Shown here: positions 1 to 7,707 of the stretch, in pieces
How the letters are laid out: each line of letters starts with the position of its first letter
Numbering within the stretch: position 1 is the first letter of the stretch
NCBI GenBank assembly: GCA_002391065.1
Contig: DGRP01000084.1
Span: forward strand, 1-9,530
DNA from: Ruminococcus sp. UBA4385
Lineage (GTDB): Bacteria; Bacillota_A; Clostridia; Oscillospirales; Ruminococcaceae
DNA length: 9,530 nucleotides
Direction: 5' to 3'
The notes under the pieces: generated by a model
The model's input: only the letters and a program-made list of their open reading frames with translations
Told to the model about the DNA's origin: nothing
Databases searched by the model: none
Program-made: the position numbers and the translations under genes

Positions 1-1
1 G

Positions 2-1657
2 CTTATGCCATCTCTTGCTGATGATAAAACTGCTATGCTGGCTTTTTCTAAGATCGAAAACCCTTTCATAGGCATACTTGCAGGAAATATTGGTGCTGCC
101 TGCTACAATCGCTTTAAGGATACTAAGCTTCCCGACTGGCTCGGCTTTTTCAGCGGAAAGCGCTCAACCGTCATAGTCGCAGGATTTGTTTCTACGGTTA
201 CTGCGGCACTGCTCTTTTTCATCTGGCCTGTATTTTTCGGCGGACTTGTCCGTATCGGAAAGTCTATAAGCTCAATGGGCTCTCTTGGTGCGGGAATTTA
301 CGCCTTCCTGAACCGTCTGCTGCTTCCCTTCGGTCTGCACCATGCGCTCAATAACGTATTCTGGTTTGACACGATAGGTCTGGGCGACGTTACCCATTTC
401 TGGGCAGGTCATACATCAGCTGATGTTTCATGGTCGCTGGGTATTTATATGTCGGGATTCTTCCCTTGTATGATGTTCGGTGTGCCTGCTGCATCACTTG
501 CTATGATACGCTGTGCTCCAAAAAAGAAAAGAAAATTTGCACGAAGCATTCTTATCTCGGGAGCTATATGCTCCTTCGTATGCGGTATAACAGAGCCCTT
601 TGAATTTGCATTCATGTTTGCAGCACCTGTGCTCTACGTTATCTATTCACTGCTCTACGGTATATTTACTTATGCGGCTGCAGTTCTTGGCTTCCGTGCA
701 GGTTTTGCCTTTTCAGGCGGTGTGACTGACCTTATTTTCTCATCTTCACTGCCTGCAGCCCAGAAAACATGGATGATAATTCCGCTTGGAATTGCCGCAT
801 TCATAGTTTTCTATTTTGTGTTCAGAGGTCTTATCACTAAGTTCAAGCTTAAAACTCCCGGGCTTGATGACTCGGAGGACAGCACTGATGACAGTGCAGC
901 TGACAGCCGTTCAGACATTGTTGCAGGAGTGAACATACCAAGGCTGCTTAGTGCTCTTGGAGGGAAGGAAAACCTTACACTTATAGATAATTGCATCACA
1001 AGACTAAGGCTTGAAATAGCCGATATGAATAAAATATCCGAAAAAGAAATAAAGGCAGCAGGCTCAAAAGGGATTATGAAGATAGGCAAAACAGGTCTGC
1101 AGGTCATCATCGGGCTGAATGTTCAGGCTGTAGCCGATGCACTCAATGCTGAGGTCAAAGGCTCGGTACAAAAGGATATATCTGTTAAAGAGAACACCTC
1201 TGACAGCTTACAAGAAGCTGTGACAGAAGTTCCGACTAATACGATCATAAAATGCAGAGCAGGAACAGTACTCCAGCCTGTAAAAGGAAAAGTCATCCCC
1301 CTCGAAGAGATACCTGACGAGACCTTTGCACAGGGTGTACTCGGAATGGGTGTGGGTATCCGCCCCGATGACGATAAGGCTGTAGCTCCCTTTGACGGTA
1401 CTGTTATCCATGTAACTGATACTCATCACGGTGTTGCCCTCGAATCAAACGGCATGGAGGTGCTTATTCATGTTGGAATAGATACTGTAAAAATGAACGG
1501 TGATGGCTTTGAATGCTTTGTAAAAGCAGGAGATACTGTCAAGGCGGGTCAAATACTTATACGCTTTGACCGTGAAAAGATAAAAGCGGCAGGCTTCAGC
1601 GATATTACTGCTGTAACACTTTCAAACAGCGATGAGCTTGATGATGTAGAGTGTTGA
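2..1657 (+). CDS. PTS glucose-family permease, EIICBA, 5' partial
   Basis: This is a sugar permease of the PTS glucose family. It carries a sugar across the membrane and phosphorylates it using phosphate passed from Enzyme I through HPr, IIA and IIB. The reading frame is open to the left edge, so the N-terminus (roughly 100-150 residues by family length) is missing. Counting from the Met at base 5, 550 residues are visible. The membrane IIC part covers about 1-280 and includes the GITEPFEF signature at 194-201. An acidic Ser/Asp linker covers about 283-305. IIB covers about 310-385, with phospho-Cys330 in DNCITRLRL. IIA covers about 415-545, with His474/His475 and the phosphorylated His489 in LIHVGIDTV. 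The domain order IIC-IIB-IIA is complete and unbroken. Glucose or N-acetylglucosamine is the likely substrate, but maltose-type members cannot be excluded. No terminator is visible after the stop, so some read-through into rnr is possible. Confidence 0.93.
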   Translation, partial: LMPSLADDKTAMLAFSKIENPFIGILAGNIGAACYNRFKDTKLPDWLGFFSGKRSTVIVAGFVSTVTAALLFFIWPVFFGGLVRIGKSISSMGSLGAGIYAFLNRLLLPFGLHHALNNVFWFDTIGLGDVTHFWAGHTSADVSWSLGIYMSGFFPCMMFGVPAASLAMIRCAPKKKRKFARSILISGAICSFVCGITEPFEFAFMFAAPVLYVIYSLLYGIFTYAAAVLGFRAGFAFSGGVTDLIFSSSLPAAQKTWMIIPLGIAAFIVFYFVFRGLITKFKLKTPGLDDSEDSTDDSAADSRSDIVAGVNIPRLLSALGGKENLTLIDNCITRLRLEIADMNKISEKEIKAAGSKGIMKIGKTGLQVIIGLNVQAVADALNAEVKGSVQKDISVKENTSDSLQEAVTEVPTNTIIKCRAGTVLQPVKGKVIPLEEIPDETFAQGVLGMGVGIRPDDDKAVAPFDGTVIHVTDTHHGVALESNGMEVLIHVGIDTVKMNGDGFECFVKAGDTVKAGQILIRFDREKIKAAGFSDITAVTLSNSDELDDVEC

Positions 1658-1682
1658 AATCGTCATAAATATGTGATATACT
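1654..1682 (+). promoter_or_regulatory. sigma-A promoter of rnr, overlapping the upstream stop codon
   Basis: The -35 box TTGAAA is at 1654-1659 and the -10 box TATACT at 1677-1682, with a 17-base spacer. A TGA just before the -10 box gives an extended -10 element. The -35 overlaps the TGA stop of the PTS permease gene (1655-1657). Transcription should start near 1689, giving a leader of about 42 bases before the rnr ATG. Confidence 0.8.
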
Positions 1683-1730
1683 GTATAAGGAAGTCAAATA
1701 GAATATGATGAATTAAGATGGAGTGGAAAA

Positions 1731-3848
1731 ATGCCTAAGGATAAGAAAAAACAATCACCTGAAAAGCTTATACTTGAAAGATTGAAAAAAGCAGAGAATA
1801 AAGACGTATCATTCAAGGATCTGCAGAAGGCGGTCAGAAAAAAGAACTATACAAAATCACAGTTTCGTGAGGCACTTAACAAACTTATGGATAACGGTCA
1901 GGTCTACATGAACGGAAGCAATTTCAAAATCTCCCTTGAAAAAGACCTGAAGCTTGCTGAGGTCGTTAAGCTTCAGCGCACCTTCGGATTTGTTAAACCC
2001 GAGGACAACAGCCCTGATATATTTATCCCGGGAAAGAAGCTCATGGGAGCAATGCCCGGAGATATTGTCCTTGTAAGGCTGAAAAAAAGTCACGGAGAGT
2101 CTCCTGAGGGTGTAGTTATCAGAATTGAGCAGGAGAACTTCTGCCGATTTACGGGTGAGATCACTATGACCGATGAGGGCCTTATGGTAAAGCCTGATTC
2201 TATCTCCAATACGCCTATAAGGTTTACAAATCCAATGGATATAGAGCTTAATGAGGGCGACAAGGTACTTGCTCACATTACACACAGAGGCGAGAGCCAC
2301 CGTGACCACCTATGTGAGATAGCTGCGAACTTCGGAAGCTCACAGAGGGCTGCTGTATGCGCTCTGAGTGTTCTTGAGATAAACGGGCTTACTCCCCTGT
2401 TCCCGAATGAGGTCATTTTTGAAGCCAGACAGGCAAACAATGAGTCCCGTGTTCAGGAAGAAGCAGAGGGCAGACTGGACCTAAGGGACAAGCCTATTTT
2501 CACTATCGACGGCGCTGATACCAAGGATATTGATGACGCGATCAGCGTTGAGAAAAATGATGACGGATACCTGCTCGGCGTACATATTGCCGATGTTTCA
2601 CACTATGTGCTGCCTAAATCGGCACTTGATAATGAGGCATTCCGCAGGGGCACGAGTGTATACTACGCAAACAGAGTTATCCCGATGCTGCCGAAGGAGC
2701 TTTCAAACGGGATATGCTCACTGAATCCGAATGTTGACCGACTGGCATTCTCCTGTCTTTGTCAGCTTGACAGTAAGGGAGTTATACGCTCTTACAAGTT
2801 TGTTAAATCCATTATACGCTCCAGAGTAAAGGGTGTTTACAGCGAAATAAACGAACTTCTTGAGGGCTATAAGTCAAAGGCTGCGGCTGAGAAATACAAA
2901 GATGTTCTCGATCAGCTGCCTGTTATGAAAAAGCTTGCAGGAATACTTGCAAAGAACGTTAAGAAGAGGGGCGCACCTCAGCTTGAAACGGTTGAAGCGA
3001 AGCTTATTATTAATGCTGAGGACAAGTGCGTCGGTGCTGAACCTAAACAGAGAGGAGAAAGCGAAGAGCTCATAGAAAACTTTATGCTTGTTGCAAACGA
3101 ATGTGCCGCAAGGTTTGCTATTGAAAATTCGCTGCCGTTTGTTTACCGTATTCATGAAGTTCCAAGTGAGGAAAAGACCGAAACGCTTAAAGAGCTGCTT
3201 ACTAAACTTGGTATACCGTTTAAGTTCGGCGAACGGCCTGCACCTGCTGATATGGCTAAAATCCTTGAAAAAGCCAAGGGCAGCGAGATTTTCCCTATGA
3301 TAAACAATATTGTCCTCAGAAGTATGTCTAAGGCAAGGTACTCAACCGAGCCTGTCGGGCACTTCGGGCTGGCGCTTGCAGACTATGCTCACTTTACATC
3401 ACCTATAAGGCGCTATCCTGACCTTGCTATCCACAGAATAATGAGCGAACGGCTTTCGGGAACAAGCGTTGCTGACTGCCAGAGCAGATTTAACAAGTTT
3501 GTCTATGCCGCAGCAGATCAGGCTACAAGAACAGAGCTCACGGCTATTCAGACTGAACGTGACTGTGAGGACTGCTACAAGGCTGAATTTATGTCTGAGC
3601 ATATCGGAGAGGAGTTTGACGGAAGAATCGTATCTGTTGTTAATCAGGGTATTTTTGTTGCTCTTGAAAACACCTGCGAGGGGCTTGTCAGAAACGAGAC
3701 ACTTCCTGAGGGCGAATATGACCTTGACTACCTTATATCGCTGACCGACATAAGAAGCGGAAGAAAATACAGCGTCGGCGATCCTGTCCGTGTAAAGGTT
3801 GTAAACGCAAATGTCAGTGCAGGAAATATAGACTTTGAATTTGTATAA
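1731..3848 (+). CDS. rnr: Ribonuclease R (RNB-family 3'-5' exoribonuclease)
   Basis: RNase R is a processive, metal-dependent 3'-to-5' exonuclease that degrades structured RNA, takes part in rRNA and mRNA quality control, and works with tmRNA in ribosome rescue. The protein is 705 residues, normal for Gram-positive RNase R. A lysine-rich N-terminus leads into a winged-helix region (about 10-65), followed by OB-fold cold-shock domains (about 75-200). The catalytic RNB domain covers about 245-570. Its acidic centre lies at 260-269 (TIDGADTKDIDDA, with Asp260, 263, 266, 268 and 269), and the conserved TSPIRRYPDL motif is at 556-565. A C-terminal S1 domain covers about 626-703. The ATG at 1731 is preceded by GGAG at 1720-1723, seven bases away. 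The gene has its own promoter and ends at a strong hairpin. The partners secG and smpB, often adjacent in Firmicutes, are absent. Confidence 0.97.
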   Translation: MPKDKKKQSPEKLILERLKKAENKDVSFKDLQKAVRKKNYTKSQFREALNKLMDNGQVYMNGSNFKISLEKDLKLAEVVKLQRTFGFVKPEDNSPDIFIPGKKLMGAMPGDIVLVRLKKSHGESPEGVVIRIEQENFCRFTGEITMTDEGLMVKPDSISNTPIRFTNPMDIELNEGDKVLAHITHRGESHRDHLCEIAANFGSSQRAAVCALSVLEINGLTPLFPNEVIFEARQANNESRVQEEAEGRLDLRDKPIFTIDGADTKDIDDAISVEKNDDGYLLGVHIADVSHYVLPKSALDNEAFRRGTSVYYANRVIPMLPKELSNGICSLNPNVDRLAFSCLCQLDSKGVIRSYKFVKSIIRSRVKGVYSEINELLEGYKSKAAAEKYKDVLDQLPVMKKLAGILAKNVKKRGAPQLETVEAKLIINAEDKCVGAEPKQRGESEELIENFMLVANECAARFAIENSLPFVYRIHEVPSEEKTETLKELLTKLGIPFKFGERPAPADMAKILEKAKGSEIFPMINNIVLRSMSKARYSTEPVGHFGLALADYAHFTSPIRRYPDLAIHRIMSERLSGTSVADCQSRFNKFVYAAADQATRTELTAIQTERDCEDCYKAEFMSEHIGEEFDGRIVSVVNQGIFVALENTCEGLVRNETLPEGEYDLDYLISLTDIRSGRKYSVGDPVRVKVVNANVSAGNIDFEFV

Positions 3849-3884
3849 AAAATACCTGAGAGTTTTATAGCTCTCAGGTATTTT
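3849..3884. terminator. Bidirectional intrinsic terminator between rnr and ptsI
   Basis: A perfect 14-bp stem pairs 3849-3862 with 3871-3884 around an 8-base loop. The A-run on one side and T-run on the other give a U-tract in both directions. It starts directly after the rnr stop and ends four bases before the ptsI stop codon (3888-3890), so it can end both convergent transcripts. The minus-strand U-tract is the longer one. Confidence 0.9.
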
Positions 3885-3887
3885 GGT

Positions 3888-5564
3888 TTATTGGGTCTGC
3901 AAGCATTGCGAAAGCAGATTTTCAGTCCTTGACTGATCGCTCAGGTCAAGCTCTCTGATAACCTTTCGGAGCGAAAGTACTCTCGATGGGATAACCGACA
4001 GCATATCTACGTTCATCTGAAGCAATATCTCTGTCATTGACAGGTCAGATGCCATTTCTCCGCAGACACCGACCTCAATGCCGTTTTTGTGAGCATTATC
4101 ACAAACAAGCTTTATCATTCTGAGAAGTGCTGTGCTGTTCTCAGGTCTTATTCTGTCATACTTGGAGTTGTTTTTATCAAGTGCCAGAGTAAACTGCTCC
4201 AGATCATTTGTTCCGATACAGAAGAAATCTGCATCCTTTGCAAGAAGATCACTGGTCATTACAGCAGCAGGTGTTTCGATCATTACACCTATTTTTACAT
4301 CCTCACTGAAAGCTGTTCCCTCTTCACGAAGCTGTTCTTTTACATCATTGATAATAGCCCTTGCATGGCGAAATTCTCCGATATCTATAATCAGAGGCAG
4401 TATCAGCGACATCTTTCCGTATACAGATGCCCTGAGCATTGCTCTTATCTGCGTTTTGAATATTTCCTGCTGTTCAAGACACACTCTTATCGACCTGTAT
4501 CCAAGAGCAGGATTAGGCTCTTTTTTCATATTAAGGATATCTGCGGTTTTTTCAGCGCTCATATCATAGGTCAGCAGTGTTACCTCCTTGCCGTTCATAT
4601 CCTCAAGCACTCTTCTGTAGTTATAAAACAGCAGCTCCTCATCGGGGAATACACGCTCACCGACATACAAAGATTCACTCCTGAAGAGACCTATTCCCTC
4701 AGCATCGTTTGAAACAGCACTCTCAACCTCAGAAAGGTCATACACACTTGCGCAGACCTTAACACTTCTGCCGTCAATCGTTTTATTAGGCTCACCTATC
4801 AGCTTTGTAAGCATTTCATGCTTTCTCTGTTCTACCTTGATACGATCCTGAGCACGTCTGATAGTTATTTCATCAGGCTCTACATACAGCAGACCCTCAT
4901 AGCCGTCAACAATGGCTTCCTTACCGTCGAGATCATCGCAAAGCTCATCACCCATACATACAATACACGGAAGGTCCATGCTTCTTGCCAGTATAGATGC
5001 GTGTGAATTCTCAGCGCCTGAGGCTGTACAGAATGCAGCTATCTTCGTTTTATCGAACATCATAGCCTCTGACGGCATAATGCTGTCGGCACAGATTATG
5101 GAGTTTTCCTTCAGCTCTATCTCACCTGTCTGAGCATTCAGAAGGTGCCTTATCAGTCGTTCGGAAATATCCCTGACATCTGCTGTTCTCTCACGCACAT
5201 AATCAGAATCGTTATTAGCGAGCACTCTTGTCAACTCAATCGCAGCTCTTGCTACAGCGTACTCTGCATTATAGCTGCTGTCGGTTATAAGGCTCTGGAT
5301 ACGGCTGTCGAACTGATTATCCATAAGCATCATCTTATGAATAATAAATATCTGAGCGTTCTCCTCACCAAGCCGTTCAAGAGCGTCTTCGTAAAAGCTG
5401 TCGAGCTCCTGCTCTGTCTCGGACTTAGCCTTTTCATATCTGTTAAGCTCACGCGTGGTATCGCTGACCTTACGTCTGCTGATTATAAGGTCATTCCTCT
5501 GATAGAACACTATAGTGCCATGAGCAATAGCACCTACAACAGGCTTTCCGCTTATTGTTTTCAT
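3888..5564 (-). CDS. ptsI: PTS Enzyme I homologue with altered PEP-binding residues
   Basis: Enzyme I takes phosphate from phosphoenolpyruvate and passes it to HPr, the first step of PTS sugar uptake. The ATG at 5564 gives 558 residues, slightly short of the usual 570-578. It is chosen because GAAGG lies six bases upstream (5571-5575) and the protein then begins at the family's conserved N-terminus. The open frame extends 30 codons further, but those residues match nothing in the family. The HPr-binding helical region is about 40-140. The phospho-histidine domain contains His188 in NSHASILARS. The TIM-barrel PEP domain is about 260-540, with GIGLFRSE (290-297), GYRSIR (355-360), metal ligands Glu430 and Asp454, Asn453 and catalytic Cys501 in GVCGEM. 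Compared from memory with E. coli Enzyme I, Arg296 is Leu331 and Arg465 is Lys464, and the GGDK stretch reads SAEK. The protein is clearly an Enzyme I relative, but its full activity is uncertain. It lies 13 bases after the membrane protein gene, probably in one operon. Confidence 0.9.
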   Translation of the reverse strand: MKTISGKPVVGAIAHGTIVFYQRNDLIISRRKVSDTTRELNRYEKAKSETEQELDSFYEDALERLGEENAQIFIIHKMMLMDNQFDSRIQSLITDSSYNAEYAVARAAIELTRVLANNDSDYVRERTADVRDISERLIRHLLNAQTGEIELKENSIICADSIMPSEAMMFDKTKIAAFCTASGAENSHASILARSMDLPCIVCMGDELCDDLDGKEAIVDGYEGLLYVEPDEITIRRAQDRIKVEQRKHEMLTKLIGEPNKTIDGRSVKVCASVYDLSEVESAVSNDAEGIGLFRSESLYVGERVFPDEELLFYNYRRVLEDMNGKEVTLLTYDMSAEKTADILNMKKEPNPALGYRSIRVCLEQQEIFKTQIRAMLRASVYGKMSLILPLIIDIGEFRHARAIINDVKEQLREEGTAFSEDVKIGVMIETPAAVMTSDLLAKDADFFCIGTNDLEQFTLALDKNNSKYDRIRPENSTALLRMIKLVCDNAHKNGIEVGVCGEMASDLSMTEILLQMNVDMLSVIPSRVLSLRKVIRELDLSDQSRTENLLSQCLQTQ

Positions 5565-5570
5565 TGTTTT

Positions 5571-5575
5571 CCTTC
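5571..5575 (-). promoter_or_regulatory. Ribosome binding site that fixes the ptsI start
   Basis: On the minus strand GAAGG lies six bases before the ATG at 5564. No comparable site supports the upstream in-frame ATG at 5654, which sits inside the preceding gene. The site overlaps no codon of the membrane protein gene except by nearness to its stop (5578-5580), so translational coupling is possible. Confidence 0.75.
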
Positions 5576-5577
5576 TT

Positions 5578-6534
5578 TCAATGTGCTGAGAAGCTTTTTT
5601 TCTTAAACACTCTCTTATAATACGGAAGTGCGAACAGTATCCACAAAACTGCAAAAATAACTGCCAGCGCTATATAAAAATAGACAGGATAATCAAAAAT
5701 CTCAAGCATTATTTTATTCAGTACCGCACCAGATACAGTATTCTGTTTCACGAATACATTTATAATATGATTTCTGAACAGTATCATTACCTGTGAAGCT
5801 AATATCATCATTACCGTATACACTCTGAATGTTGAGTACAGCTTATAGCCTCGCTTATATCTCAGAAAAGCGTATAGCACATAAACCAGCCCGAATACTA
5901 TACCGACTGCTGCTGATACATAATCCTTGGAAAGGATTTTTCCTACGGCTGCAAACCTGTCATATCTATCATTGAATTGCTGAGCCTTTTTATTATAGCT
6001 GTTTACATTCTTTACTACAATACTCTGGTATTTATAAAACCTAGTTCCAAGCTTTTTGCCTGTGATATACTCAATCAGTTCCTTATTGGTTTCAATAATA
6101 TCGACATACTCGTTTATATCAATCTCAGGGAGATGTCCTGTTTCCTTTATATACTCGGTATATCTGTCAAGATAATTCTGCAAAAAGCCTGACACATCAA
6201 GCTGTTCCATTACGCTTATCATCTGCTCTGTATTGAGCGTCACTCTGTAACGCTCCTCAAGCTCTTTATTAATTGCTGAAGCTATCTCTGCATCTACCGA
6301 TTCACCTGCATTGATTTCAGCAGCAGTAATTCCCTTGAACTCAAAGGTTTCAATAATACTGTCAGCTATCATATCACTGTTTACTACAGTCAGCACCATT
6401 GCAAGCCCCATTACAAAGGTTACAACAAAGCACAGACTCAGTATCAAAAGCCTGATCAGAAACGAGCCCACCCTTTTTGAGAAAGCAAGCTTGGCATTTT
6501 CAGGCAAACAAGCATTTTCAGCATTATTACTCAT
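5578..6534 (-). CDS. Uncharacterised four-helix membrane protein upstream of ptsI
   Basis: I do not recognise a family for this 318-residue protein. It has a short hydrophilic N-terminus and a first hydrophobic segment at about 25-51. A hydrophilic, acidic, probably helical region of about 150 residues follows (52-203). Three more membrane segments lie at about 205-224, 236-255 and 283-304, and the C-terminus is basic (KRVFKKK). Positive charges before the first helix and at the C-terminus suggest that both ends are cytoplasmic and the 150-residue domain is outside. There are no cysteine pairs, nucleotide-binding motifs or catalytic signatures that I can see. The ATG at 6534 was chosen over the in-frame ATG at 6567 because GGAGG (6541-6545) lies six bases before it. 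It is the first gene of an operon with ptsI, 13 bases apart, and has its own strong promoter. Confidence 0.8.
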   Translation of the reverse strand: MSNNAENACLPENAKLAFSKRVGSFLIRLLILSLCFVVTFVMGLAMVLTVVNSDMIADSIIETFEFKGITAAEINAGESVDAEIASAINKELEERYRVTLNTEQMISVMEQLDVSGFLQNYLDRYTEYIKETGHLPEIDINEYVDIIETNKELIEYITGKKLGTRFYKYQSIVVKNVNSYNKKAQQFNDRYDRFAAVGKILSKDYVSAAVGIVFGLVYVLYAFLRYKRGYKLYSTFRVYTVMMILASQVMILFRNHIINVFVKQNTVSGAVLNKIMLEIFDYPVYFYIALAVIFAVLWILFALPYYKRVFKKKSFSAH

Positions 6535-6540
6535 TATATT

Positions 6541-6545
6541 CCTCC
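6541..6545 (-). promoter_or_regulatory. Ribosome binding site that fixes the membrane protein start
   Basis: The minus strand reads GGAGG six bases before the ATG at 6534. The earlier in-frame ATG at 6567 lacks such a site and would begin close to the predicted transcription start near 6578. Confidence 0.75.
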
Positions 6546-6584
6546 GTTTTACACTCAAAATGAGCAATACTCAACGCTTTTATT

Positions 6585-6613
6585 ATTATATACTTTTTTT
6601 TCACATTTTTCAA
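6585..6613 (-). promoter_or_regulatory. sigma-A promoter of the membrane protein-ptsI operon
   Basis: On the minus strand the -35 box TTGAAA (6608-6613) and a perfect -10 box TATAAT (6585-6590) are separated by 17 bases that include an A-tract. Transcription should start near 6578, giving a leader of about 44 bases. The promoter lies directly downstream of the terminator of the preceding operon. Confidence 0.88.
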
Positions 6614-6623
6614 GTACTTACAC

Positions 6624-6652
6624 AAAAAAACCGACCTGTTTTCACAGGTCGG
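6624..6652 (-). terminator. Intrinsic terminator of the kinase-phosphatase operon
   Basis: An 8-bp GC-rich stem (CCGACCTG at 6631-6638 with CAGGTCGG at 6645-6652) encloses a 6-base loop. On the minus strand seven U residues follow (6624-6630). It lies six bases after the stop codon of the 98-residue gene and separates the two minus-strand operons. Confidence 0.93.
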
Positions 6653-6658
6653 CTGATA

Positions 6659-6955
6659 TTAAAGCTGTTCAAGCGTAAATACGAAGGTAAGAGGTCCTTG
6701 GGCACTCTGCATTGTGACTTGTTTTTCCAGAAGCTTTGTCTTAATATTCTTTGTCCAGTCCTTCTGAGTTCTGAGCTTCATTGAGTTTGCATCAGCCCAT
6801 TCTCTGATATAGGTGTTGCAGTCACGTCTTGCAAAGCCTATATTATCAGCATCAAAGCTTCCGTCAACTCCAAGAGTTGAAACAGGCTCAGCTTCGGTAA
6901 ACTCCTGTCCGACAGCAGTTCCTATCTTTTTCTTTATGGTAAGTCTGAATTTCAT
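6659..6955 (-). CDS. Small uncharacterised 98-residue protein
   Basis: I do not recognise this protein. It is 98 residues, lysine-rich, with no signal peptide and no membrane segment, so it is probably cytoplasmic. A basic strand-like start (KFRLTIKKK, 2-10) is followed by an acidic/glycine turn-rich part (about 15-40), a likely amphipathic helix (about 40-58, ARRDCNTYIREWADA) with the single Cys46, a basic region (about 60-78) and a strand-like end (LTFVFTLEQL). The ATG at 6955 has AAAGG at 6964-6968, eight bases away. It starts 16 bases after the phosphatase stop and is followed at once by the operon terminator. The gene is therefore very likely real and co-expressed with the kinase and phosphatase. 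A role as substrate, adaptor or regulator of that pair is only a guess from position. Confidence 0.78.
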   Translation of the reverse strand: MKFRLTIKKKIGTAVGQEFTEAEPVSTLGVDGSFDADNIGFARRDCNTYIREWADANSMKLRTQKDWTKNIKTKLLEKQVTMQSAQGPLTFVFTLEQL

Positions 6956-6971
6956 ATTATCATCCTTTCTG

Positions 6972-7679
6972 TCAGAACAGCGGCTCTTTCTCTAATGTAT
7001 ACTCATCAAGAATAGAATCCGACTGTGAGATCCAGCCGCTCCCGGGCTTTTCCTTTTTGATTATTGAATCAAAATTAGGCTTTCTTTCCGAAAGGTTATG
7101 CGCATCAGTACCAAAGCAGAACGGCACACCCTTATTAATGACCTTTGATACAAAGCGTCTGGACTCGAAATGCTCAAATGCCTCGGCATTAAACTGGAAT
7201 ATCGCATCAAAACCAAGCATAGTTTCAATATTGCTCTTACTATACCATGTAGAGTAACGATGAATATGAGCAATTATCGGCATCAGGTCATACTGACACG
7301 CAATATTATAAACCTCTTCGCCCATCCAATCGCTGTATGGCGCATAGGGAAGCTCCAGCAAAATAAGGTTTGTACCCGATATTGCAAGATTTTCTATTCC
7401 CTCAAGCTCACTTATTCCCTTCTCAATAGCTACCTCTGCACCAAGATGAATATTCTTGATAGCAGGATCAGCCGCAAGAAGCGAATAAAAAGCATCATTT
7501 CTCTTTTTTATGTAGCCTTCAACACCATGATGCTGACGGTGCGCATAGAAATGAGGTGTAGCAACAATCCTCTCTATGCCCTGCCGTTTCATCATCTTTA
7601 TCATATTCAGAGACATTTCAACGCTCTCAGAACCGTCATCAATGCCTGGAACTATATGACTGTGGTAATCTGTAATCAC
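6972..7679 (-). CDS. PHP-type protein tyrosine phosphatase, CpsB/YwqE family
   Basis: This family is the manganese-dependent tyrosine phosphatase of Gram-positive capsule and exopolysaccharide loci, which removes phosphate from the tyrosine cluster of the neighbouring BY-kinase. The 235-residue protein shows the PHP metal and catalytic motifs in order: DYHSHIVPGIDDG (4-16, with His6, His8 and Asp14), TPHF with His43, GAEV with Glu82, LELPY with Glu109, AHIHRY with His138 and Arg141, and GTDAHN with Asp192 and His194. No signal peptide or membrane segment is seen, so it acts in the cytoplasm. The start is a GTG at 7679, because an in-frame TGA lies three codons upstream (7686-7688) and any later start would lose the first metal motif. 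AAGGAGG lies at 7691-7697, 11 bases from the start, which is a long spacing. The gene starts 28 bases after the kinase stop and belongs to its operon. Confidence 0.93.
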   Translation of the reverse strand: MITDYHSHIVPGIDDGSESVEMSLNMIKMMKRQGIERIVATPHFYAHRQHHGVEGYIKKRNDAFYSLLAADPAIKNIHLGAEVAIEKGISELEGIENLAISGTNLILLELPYAPYSDWMGEEVYNIACQYDLMPIIAHIHRYSTWYSKSNIETMLGFDAIFQFNAEAFEHFESRRFVSKVINKGVPFCFGTDAHNLSERKPNFDSIIKKEKPGSGWISQSDSILDEYTLEKEPLF

Positions 7680-7690
7680 AGAGCATCAAG

Positions 7691-7697
7691 CCTCCTT
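7691..7697 (-). promoter_or_regulatory. Ribosome binding site of the phosphatase, long spacing to a GTG start
   Basis: The minus strand reads AAGGAGG, 11 bases before the GTG at 7679. An ATG at 7684-7686 would be better spaced but is in another frame. The combination of GTG and long spacing suggests weaker translation than the kinase. Confidence 0.6.
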
Positions 7698-7707
7698 AAG
7701 TGCAGTT

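Noticed and set aside
811..1110. A 99-codon minus-strand open frame inside the PTS permease gene
   Set aside because: It is a shadow of the permease and has no supporting promoter or ribosome site.
4089..4712. A 207-codon plus-strand open frame opposite ptsI
   Set aside because: It lies wholly antisense to the well-supported Enzyme I gene, and its cysteine/serine-rich, disordered-looking product resembles no family.
5565..5654. A 30-codon N-terminal extension of ptsI
   Set aside because: The extension overlaps the end of the preceding gene and matches nothing in Enzyme I, and a good ribosome site precedes the internal ATG at 5564.
6311..6784. A 157-codon plus-strand open frame across the operon boundary
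   Set aside because: It runs antisense through two genes, a promoter and a terminator, and lacks coding character.
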